Positions 1 to 7,000 of a stretch of 18,574 nt of DNA are shown one piece after another. The notes under the pieces were generated by a model. That model had not been told where the DNA came from. It did no database searches and saw only the letters and a program-made list of their open reading frames with translations. Position numbers and translations under genes: made by a program. Numbering within the stretch: the first letter of the stretch is position 1; every line of letters begins with the position of its first letter. Source of the DNA: JAKQHY01 sp034429475 (lineage in GTDB: Bacteria; Chloroflexota; Anaerolineae; B4-G1; SLSP01); assembly GCA_034429475.1 (NCBI GenBank), contig DAOUGD010000324.1:1-18574 (forward strand), given 5' to 3'.

Positions 1-29
1 GTGCTCCGGCGAGATTCTCGCCGGAGCAC
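1..29 (-). terminator. Strong hairpin after the substrate-binding protein gene
   Basis: Positions 1-14 and 16-29 are perfect reverse complements around one central base, giving a very GC-rich stem of about 12 bp once a loop is allowed. It lies 18 bp past the stop codon of the minus-strand substrate-binding protein gene, so the transcript would fold here. A U-run would fall outside the window, so a true terminator cannot be told from an intercistronic hairpin. In many ABC operons such a hairpin lies between the binding-protein gene and weaker-expressed permease genes; that role is inferred. Confidence 0.6.
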
Positions 30-47
30 ATCGAACCTAAGCTGTGA

Positions 48-2114
48 CTATTTGATGAACCACTGTTCGGGGTAGGTGATCTTTTCTACACCCTCGGCCC
101 ACCCATCGTACCAGGTGGCCGGCATACCACCCAAGCGAGAGTTGTAGGGGTAGTACAGGTCTCCTGGTCGAGAAATGCCCAGTACGTAGAAGCGTTCCTT
201 GGCTTCTTGCAGAACAACCTTCATCTTCTCGATCTGCTTTTCCTGGGTTGGCTGCATAAGAACTTCTTCATACTTGGCATAAGCGTCTTTCGCCCATTGC
301 GGCGGTTCAACCTGGACCACATCGGGTTTCTCGTCAACGCGCCAGGCGTACCAGGCGCGGCCGAAGTAAGCCTGATAACCATAGAGCGGCACGTAGTAAC
401 GCGGATCGAGGATGGGGGTGATCCCGGCGCCGCCTTCGGCGGTGAAGATGATACATTCGATCGTGTTGGCTTTCCGGGCAACTTCGTACGGGTCGCTTGC
501 AATGGAGTTCAAGGTCGCCTTGACGCCCACCTTGTCCCAATAACCAATCAACAGTTCCGCCACCTGAACGTACGTGGTGCCGTAGCTGAGGTCATTCTGG
601 ACGGTGAAGATCATTTCAAAGCGCTTGCCGTCGGGATCCAGATAGTAGCCGTCGGCATCCTTGCCGTTGGTGAAGACTTTGTCGAGGTATTGGGTCGCCA
701 GGGCCGGATCGTACTCGATGTACTGGGTGTCCATCCCCTCGGTGTACAGCGGGCCATCGTTGTTCGGGGCCTGCTGCGCGGGAGTCCCTTGACCGTTGTG
801 GACGATCTCGATGATCTCGGCGCGGTTGATGGCATGGGACATACCGATGCGGAAGTTGATGTCGGCGAACACGCCGGCCTTGAAGGTGTCGGAAATGGTC
901 TGGTTGAAGTGGATGGTGTTGGTGTTAGCGCCATCGGACTTCGGGTAATAGATGCTGATCGGTTTGCCTTCGGCCATAGCATCGTGGTAGATAATGCGGT
1001 TGTCGTTGCCGGGGTCTTTCAGGGCGTCAATATCGCCATTGAGCATCGCGAAGGTGCGGCTTTCCGCATCCTGGTAAGAGGTCGCCAGAATGGTGTCAAT
1101 GTACGGCAGTTGGTTGCCGGCCGTATCTACTTTCCAGTAGTACGGATTGCGTTCCATCTTTATTTGCGTTCCAGTGCCCATCGGTTGCGTCGTCATCCAG
1201 GGATACAGGGTGGGGTGTTCCGGGTAGAGATAGAATGCTTCGGGGTCGCCCCATCCGCCGCCGCCATACTTGTTGAACAGAGCCATCCAGTCAGCCACCG
1301 TGCCGTCCTCTTTGACCAGATCGTCCACCTTGTCGTTGTATTTCTTGTGGTACTGTTGCAGGTAGTGCTTGGGGAACTGGGCGAATTGCCGTCCTTGCCA
1401 CTGCGCCAGGACGTAGAGGAACGTGCCGTAGGGCTTCGGGAAGGTCAGTCTGAAGGTGTAATCGTCAATTTTCTCGAATTTCATGTCGGCGCCCTGACCG
1501 GTGGGAATCCAGTCGGCAGAAGGCCCGCCGGGATTCAGATCGGTGTTGAACAGGACATCTTCGATGTAGAACGCGATGTCATCCGCCGTGAAATCCACCC
1601 CGTCAGACCACTTCATGCCCTTGCGCATGTGGAAGGTGTATTCCGTCACATCGTCGCTGACATCAATGCTCTCGACCAGGTTCGGTTTGACGCCGCTGAA
1701 GTCAGGTTCCCAGATGGTCAGGTGCTCCCAAGCAGCAAAAAAGAGCAATCCACCCCAGGTAGCGCTGTTGCCGGTGAACCCAAAGCGCAACTCGCCGCCG
1801 TGTTGCCCTTGCTCCACCAGCGGTTCGATGACCATCGGGTTGGCCGGCAGGCGGTCGTCCACAGGGGGGAGTTCGCCCGCTTCTACCTTGGCGGCCAGCA
1901 TTGGGGATTCCTTGTACTTGGACTCCGGCACTGCGGTAGGCTCTGGCGCCTTGGTGGCTTCGGGGGCCTTGGTGGCTTCGGGAGCCTTGGTAGCCTCGGG
2001 AGCCTTAGTCGCTGCTGCTGGTTCTGTCGTGGGCGCGGGAGTTGGTTGCCCGCAGGCACTCAACAGCATGACCAACACGATCAACACGTTGAAAATCCAC
2101 GCATACTTACGCAT
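48..2114 (-). CDS. ABC transporter substrate-binding lipoprotein, family 5 (oligopeptide/oligosaccharide type)
   Basis: Extracytoplasmic solute-binding protein of the SBP_bac_5 (DppA/OppA-like) family, anchored to the outer face of the membrane and delivering ligand to an ABC permease. Residues 1-20 form a signal peptide and Leu-Ser-Ala-Cys gives a lipobox with Cys21. A disordered Thr/Pro/Ala/Glu/Lys linker (about 22-65) contains four identical six-residue units. The family fold starts near residue 105; recognisable stretches include the FHMRKGMKWSDG region and, later, INFRIGMSHAINR. At 688 aa it is longer than usual (about 500-600), partly because of the linker. A strong Shine-Dalgarno (AGGAGGAG) lies just before the ATG. 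It follows the lacI gene by 109 bp and may be co-transcribed with it or regulated by it. No permease or ATPase gene is in view; they probably lie beyond the left edge. Members of this family carry peptides or, in thermophiles and Chloroflexota, often oligosaccharides. The LacI neighbour favours a sugar, but the ligand is not determined. Confidence 0.9.
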   Translation of the reverse strand: MRKYAWIFNVLIVLVMLLSACGQPTPAPTTEPAAATKAPEATKAPEATKAPEATKAPEPTAVPESKYKESPMLAAKVEAGELPPVDDRLPANPMVIEPLVEQGQHGGELRFGFTGNSATWGGLLFFAAWEHLTIWEPDFSGVKPNLVESIDVSDDVTEYTFHMRKGMKWSDGVDFTADDIAFYIEDVLFNTDLNPGGPSADWIPTGQGADMKFEKIDDYTFRLTFPKPYGTFLYVLAQWQGRQFAQFPKHYLQQYHKKYNDKVDDLVKEDGTVADWMALFNKYGGGGWGDPEAFYLYPEHPTLYPWMTTQPMGTGTQIKMERNPYYWKVDTAGNQLPYIDTILATSYQDAESRTFAMLNGDIDALKDPGNDNRIIYHDAMAEGKPISIYYPKSDGANTNTIHFNQTISDTFKAGVFADINFRIGMSHAINRAEIIEIVHNGQGTPAQQAPNNDGPLYTEGMDTQYIEYDPALATQYLDKVFTNGKDADGYYLDPDGKRFEMIFTVQNDLSYGTTYVQVAELLIGYWDKVGVKATLNSIASDPYEVARKANTIECIIFTAEGGAGITPILDPRYYVPLYGYQAYFGRAWYAWRVDEKPDVVQVEPPQWAKDAYAKYEEVLMQPTQEKQIEKMKVVLQEAKERFYVLGISRPGDLYYPYNSRLGGMPATWYDGWAEGVEKITYPEQWFIK
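1941..2012 (-). repeat. 18-bp tandem repeat encoding the lipoprotein linker
   Basis: Four consecutive 18-bp units encode Ala-Thr-Lys-Ala-Pro-Glu repeats (residues 35-58 of the lipoprotein). The units differ at synonymous positions (gcc/gct, tcg/tca-type changes), so it is not a freshly expanded tract. The encoded segment is a flexible tether between the lipidated cysteine and the binding domain. Confidence 0.85.
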
Positions 2115-2223
2115 CTCTTACTCCTCCTAAAATGTGATTTGAAATAGGTTTCTGTACGTTACAACAAACAATTGAAGCTATGGTTTATTTTTTGCCGATA
2201 CCCACCTCCTTTTTGGGATTCTT

Positions 2224-3264
2224 TCAAGAATGACTTTGTGGACAACCGACCGATTTGCGTACCACCAGGTCGGTCGTGAGCGTGGTAATGGTTTTGGGCT
2301 GATCCGGGTTGGCTGCGCGTGCGATCAGTTGACGAACACCCAAGATGCCCAACCATGTTTTATGAACGTGAATCGTCGTCAATGCCGGGGTAATCTCTTG
2401 CGCCACATCAATGTTGTCGAACCCGATAATGGAGAGATCCCCTGGAACGTCCAAGTTCATATCCCGCGCCGCATGGAGCGCGCCAATTGCCGTCAGGTCA
2501 TTACAGGCGAAAATCGCGGTGACTTCGGGCGCATACTGTAAAAGTCTTCGCGTTGTTTTGTAGCCTTCTTCGCGGTTAAGGGAGGCTGACTCCTCGATGT
2601 AGTGGGTTGGCAGATTGTGCGTTTTGAGGGCATGCAGATAACCCGTATGCCGTTCCATAATACTGGGAGGCGCATACTTCGCCCACCCGACTAATCCAAT
2701 GTGTGTATGACCCTGCTGGATGAGGTATTCGACGGCTCTGACGGCTCCCGTGAAGTTATCAATCACAATGCTGTCAAAGGGCAAATTGGGCGCGTAGCTA
2801 TCCACCAGCACGATGGGGATTTCCGTGCGCTGACTCAGTAACCCTAGAGTATTTTCGATGAAGGTCCCGGCCAGGATTAGGCCATCAACGCGTTGTTCGC
2901 TGACCATCGCCGGCCACATCACTGGGTGATTGGAAAGATCCACTTCGATATTCGAGAACATTAAGCCCATGTTGCGCCGGCGGCATTCATTTTCGACGCC
3001 GGCCTGGATGTAGGAGTAAAACGCATTCACCTCGAAGGGAAACCCATAATCGTGCTTGGTCAGCAGTCCAATGACCGATAGGGGATGCTCATCGGCGCCA
3101 TTCCCTGTTTCTCTGACGGGATATCCTAGCGCTTTTGCCACCTCCAGGACTCGCACGCGAGTATCTTGCGCCACACTGGGACGCCCATTGATAGCCTGGG
3201 AGGCTGTGCCAATAGAAACTCCTGCCAGTTCGGCGACATCGCGCAATGTGATGGAATCTGCCAT
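2224..3264 (-). CDS. LacI-family transcriptional regulator
   Basis: DNA-binding repressor or activator of the LacI/GalR family, expected to respond to a sugar or derivative. The N-terminal helix-turn-helix (about residues 5-26: TLRDVAELAGVSIGTASQAIN) is typical, followed by a periplasmic-binding-protein-like effector domain with family stretches such as VDGLILAG, IPIVLVDS, GHTHIGLVG, AIFACNDLTAIGAL and LSIIGFDNIDVA. The ATG at 3264 (346 aa) is preferred over the upstream ATG at 3309, because that codon lies inside a perfect -10 box; the Shine-Dalgarno is weak. The segment after the headpiece lacks the usual Ala-Arg-x-Leu of the hinge helix and reads YPVRETGNGADEHPLS. The palindromes upstream suggest autoregulation, and the adjacent substrate-binding protein gene downstream is the natural target; both are inferred. 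Confidence 0.93.
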   Translation of the reverse strand: MADSITLRDVAELAGVSIGTASQAINGRPSVAQDTRVRVLEVAKALGYPVRETGNGADEHPLSVIGLLTKHDYGFPFEVNAFYSYIQAGVENECRRRNMGLMFSNIEVDLSNHPVMWPAMVSEQRVDGLILAGTFIENTLGLLSQRTEIPIVLVDSYAPNLPFDSIVIDNFTGAVRAVEYLIQQGHTHIGLVGWAKYAPPSIMERHTGYLHALKTHNLPTHYIEESASLNREEGYKTTRRLLQYAPEVTAIFACNDLTAIGALHAARDMNLDVPGDLSIIGFDNIDVAQEITPALTTIHVHKTWLGILGVRQLIARAANPDQPKTITTLTTDLVVRKSVGCPQSHS

Positions 3265-3308
3265 TTGAAAAATGAGGGCCTGGGAATGAAATTTCAATGA
3301 ACAGTTCA

Positions 3309-3337
3309 ATTATATGCCGAATATCGTCATTTGTCAA
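3309..3337 (-). promoter_or_regulatory. Consensus sigma-70 promoter of lacI
   Basis: Read on the minus strand, a perfect -35 (TTGACA, 3332-3337) and a perfect -10 (TATAAT, 3309-3314) are separated by exactly 17 bp. Transcription would start near 3302, giving a 5' leader of about 38 nt before the ATG at 3264. This is why the longer reading frame from 3309 is rejected. Confidence 0.85.
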
Positions 3338-3347
3338 GAATGATTTT

Positions 3348-3386
3348 CGGTAACAATACCGATAACAGTACCGGTATCGTTATCGG
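3348..3386. promoter_or_regulatory. Two overlapping palindromes, probable LacI-family operator
   Basis: The larger dyad (3359-3386) has arms CCGATAAC and GTTATCGG around a central TACCGGTA; all pairs match except two per side next to the centre (24 of 28 positions symmetric). A smaller dyad, CGGTA-N4-TACCG (3348-3361), shares its last bases with it. The set ends 10 bp upstream of the lacI -35 box. A palindrome with a central CG beside a LacI-family gene is the expected operator form. Binding by this particular regulator is inferred. Confidence 0.65.
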
Positions 3387-3395
3387 AACCATTCT

Positions 3396-3412
3396 AAACT
3401 GTAGCACAGTTT
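3396..3412. terminator. Small hairpin between Nudix gene and lacI promoter
   Basis: A 7-bp stem AAACTGT/ACAGTTT with a 3-nt loop. On the plus strand it is followed by a few T residues; on the minus strand, where the Nudix gene ends at 3468, the following U-run is only three long. It may be a weak terminator for the Nudix transcript, which would separate it from lacI. Confidence 0.3.
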
Positions 3413-3467
3413 TTTATGGTGTCAATAGGCGGCTATAGTGTTTCTTTGCCGATTGGCGAATAGGGAG

Positions 3468-4016
3468 TCATCCCAATTTCCGCAATGCCAGACTAACAGC
3501 CAAGGCCCAGGGAAGCAGTTTAAACTCACCGGCGTCCAGGGCGGTTTCGATGTCGGAACGAGACAACAGCAAGAGTTCTTGCTCTTCCAGGTCGTCGGCG
3601 GTGATGACGACGACAGGATGGGCACCTACCGCCAGAAAAGGGTAGGCAACGCCGGCGCCGCGGTTGCCATCTACCGGGTAACGGCCTAAGGGAAACCAGG
3701 TGGCGCTCTCATAGCCGGTCTCTTCGCGTAACTCGCGCTGCGCGGCTGTCAGCGGATCTTCCCCCGCCTCCAAATACCCGCCCACCACCGCCAGGGACTC
3801 GCCAGCAACGCTGTATTTCGTCTGCCGGAAGCAGAGAAATTTACCCTCGGTGGTGACGGCGGTGACGTTGATATAATCCGGGGTGATCACCCAGCTCCAA
3901 TCGGGGATCGTGCGGCCGTCGGGGAGTTGGACGGTGTGAACTTCGACTTTCAAGAACTTGCCCATATCCAGGGCTGTACGGCGGGCGAGGGTTTTCCAGG
4001 GTTGCATAGCTTTCAC
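3468..4016 (-). CDS. Nudix hydrolase
   Basis: Cytoplasmic Mg2+-dependent hydrolase of a nucleoside diphosphate linked to another moiety. The Nudix signature GX5EX7REUXEEXGU is complete: Gly80, Glu86, Arg94-Glu95, Glu98-Glu99 and Gly101 in 182 aa, a usual length. The substrate cannot be read from the sequence; the general look is ADP-sugar-pyrophosphatase-like, but I see no clear diagnostic proline after the box. The start is GTG (4014-4016), overlapping the TGA of the upstream giant gene by 4 bp (GTGA). Translational coupling and shared regulation with that gene are therefore likely. An in-frame ATG at 4007 is an alternative start. Confidence 0.92.
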   Translation of the reverse strand: MKAMQPWKTLARRTALDMGKFLKVEVHTVQLPDGRTIPDWSWVITPDYINVTAVTTEGKFLCFRQTKYSVAGESLAVVGGYLEAGEDPLTAAQRELREETGYESATWFPLGRYPVDGNRGAGVAYPFLAVGAHPVVVITADDLEEQELLLLSRSDIETALDAGEFKLLPWALAVSLALRKLG

Positions 4017-7000
4017 TCCACAGTATTTTGGGGATTGGAGAGACGGCGGCGTTCATAGGCGGCCAAAATCTCACGGTGGGAAGTGTGATTTTCGAGGTAG
4101 GCCCGGCGCACCGCCTCATCTTTGATTTTAGCCGCACGCACGACCAACACATTGTAGGCAATGGTCAGGATTTCTTCCGCGCGATAGGGGCTATCAGACT
4201 TGGCCGGCATAGCCTCCAGAATTTGGTAGCACGTCAGGTAAATTTGGAGCATTTCCAACGTGCTATAGAGAACTTGTGGCGTTTTCAAATTCTCCAGAAC
4301 CGGCGCGATGTGTTGATACGCTGCCGTATAATCTGTCTGGAGGTAATAAATGGCCGCGAGCGCGCTATGGATTTCCAGAGCCAGGCCATCCTGGTGGAGC
4401 GCTTCTCGCAGTGCGAGTGCGTGATGGTAGGCATTGATGGCCTGGGGAAGCATTTGCATAGCCTGCAAAGTATGGCCGTACAGTGTCAGACTCAGCGCCT
4501 GCCGGGCGCGGTCATTGGTCTGCTGGGCGATATCGCAGGACTGTTCACCGTATTGCCGGGCCGTTTTGATGTCATTCCGTTGCCGCGCCAGGCTTCCCAG
4601 GTAAGCCAGAGCCTCACTGATACCGGCGCGATCCCCGAGTTTCTGACGGATTTCGAATACCTGCTGTTGGTAAGTCTGTGCGAAAGTGAAGTTGCCGAAC
4701 AGTTCCGCGATGATCCCCAGATGATGGAAGGCATTGGCCTGCCCGCGGCGGTCGCCGATGCCGGCCGACAACAGGATGGCATGTTCAAATTGCGTTTTGG
4801 CCTGCTCGTAGGCGCCCTGGTCGCGGAGGGTGATGCCGAGATTAACGTGGGCATCGCTGTTCCCCTGCATGTCGCCAATATCCTGGGCGATCTGCATGGC
4901 CTCTTCCCCGCAGGTCACAGCCAGGGTGTAGTCCCCTTCATTGCGGGCGATGACGCCCAGGTTGTTGAGCAGGGTGCTTTCGCCCCGGCGGTCGCCGATT
5001 TCGCGGTAGATGGATAGCGCCCGCTCGTAGCAGGCCCGGCTTTGACCATAGTTCCCCTGACTTTCGAGAATCTGGCCGAGGTGGCTCAGGACGGCGCTTT
5101 CGCCATACTGGTCGCCGGTTTCGTGGTAAATGCGCAGCGCCTGCTCAAAGTTGGCTTTTGCCTGGGCGCTCTGCCCCAGGTGGCTTTCCACCACGCCGAG
5201 ATTCTGCAAGCTGTTGGCTTCGGCCTGCTGCAAGTTGGCCGCCTGCGCCAGAAGCAGGGCAAGCTGTAGTTGGGATTGCGCCATGCTGTAATCGCCCTGC
5301 CGGATGTTGATCCACCCGGCCAGGTTGTAGAGTTGGGTGGCGGCGCCGGCCGGCTGGTGATTTTGGAGATACCCCAGGCCTTTTTCCACCCAGGAGAGAG
5401 CCAGACGGTATTCGCTGCGGCGCTCCCGGATTCGCGCGATTTGATGGCACAGTCGGGCGAGTTGTTCCGTCGGGGTGGACGGCGTCGCCGTCAGTTCTTT
5501 CCAGACCGTGTGACTGTGTTCCAGCGCTTTGTCGTAAGCGCCCTGCACCAACAGGACCTCCCCTAGCGCCTGATGCGCCTTCAGATATTGATCGTGATAT
5601 TCCGAGGCATGCTCCTGCCCCAGTTGCGGATAGAGCGATAGGACGCGCTGATACCATTGCCCGGCGATGTCGTTGGCGTAGGCGCTCTGGGCCTGCTGGG
5701 CTACGAGGAGACTATAGTTGAGGGCGCTGCCCAGCTCCGCCGCCTGCATGAAGTGGTGCGCAAGTTTTTCGGCGATCCTTTCGGGGTTGGGCTGCATCTG
5801 ATGTTCCAACGCTTCGGCTGCTTTGCGGTGCAGCATCTGCCGCCGCAGTGTTCCCAGGTCTGCGTAGAGGATTTGTTGAATTTCGTTGTGGCGGAAGCGC
5901 AGGGCGCCTTCGCCCGGCGTCTCTTCCAACAGCCCCCGTTCCAGAGCCTGGTCGAGGTTTTCTAAGGCCTCCCATTTGGAAAGTCCGCTCATTTCTTGCA
6001 AGGTGTCGAAGTTGAAGGAGGCGCCTAAGACGGCCGCCTGGTGAAGGAGCGAGCGCGTGCTGGGACTCAATCGCTCGATTCGCTGGCGCACGGCTTCACG
6101 CATACTGGGCGGCAATTGTACTTGCGCGATGGCCTGGGGCGTATCCAGATCCTGTTCGGGGTTGAGCACGCCGTTATCCAGAAGCGCCTGGGCGATTTCC
6201 TCCACGTAGCGGGGGTTCCCCTGTGTGTGTTCGTAAATGGTCTGCGCCAGGAGCATCGGCGCCGGCATGTGCCAGAGGATTTGTAATAGCTCCTGAACTT
6301 CGTTTTGATCCAACCGGTGGAGGGGGATTTCCAGGTAACCCGGATGGCTGCTGAGGTGATGGAGTGCTTCGACCAATGGATGCTCGCGCGTCAATTCTTC
6401 TTCCCGATACACTCCGATAATGAGCAGGGCCATAGAGGGCAGGTGGTATCCCAGGTAACGCAAGAGTTCGAGGCTGCTGCGGTCGGCCCACTGCAAATTG
6501 TCAAGAATAATCAGCCAGGGACGCCGCTGGGTTGCGGCGTGGATGAACTGGGTCAGATGGCTCATCAGCCGGAATTGTTCTTGTTCTGGTTCCAGCGCGG
6601 CCGGCGCGGGGAGTTGGGGCAGCATTTGCCGGATTTCAGGGATCAACCGGGCGAAGTTGCCGAGCAGTTTTTGGGTTTCCTCGTTGAAGAATTCGGGCGG
6701 CACGGTGGCAAAATAGGTGCGCAGGATGTCGGCGAAGACCTGGTAGGCCGTCCCGGTCTGATGCTCCTGACATTGTCCGGTCAGGGCGACCGGCGGCTGG
6801 CTTTGAGCGACGACTTGCTGCGCGAGGGTGGTTTTGCCCACGCCGGCCTCACCGGTGATGAAAACCAGTTGTCCGTGGCCCGCGCGGGCGGTCTCCCAAC
6901 ATTTTTGCAGCGTCCGACGCGCCTGATTGTGTCCGATCAGGGGCGCTCGGCGCTGCTGGTGCAGGTCTTCTGCCGAGGTGGTTAGACTGCTGAGGACGTT

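Noticed and set aside
207..2147. A 646-codon plus-strand open frame opposite the substrate-binding protein
   Set aside because: It is antisense to a clearly conserved lipoprotein gene, shows no recognisable domain, and ends in a glycine/leucine-rich mirror of the linker repeat.
2190..2215. An orphan AAGGAGGTG on the minus strand between lacI and the lipoprotein gene
   Set aside because: The only start codon in reach overlaps it and gives a six-residue frame; a leader peptide cannot be supported.
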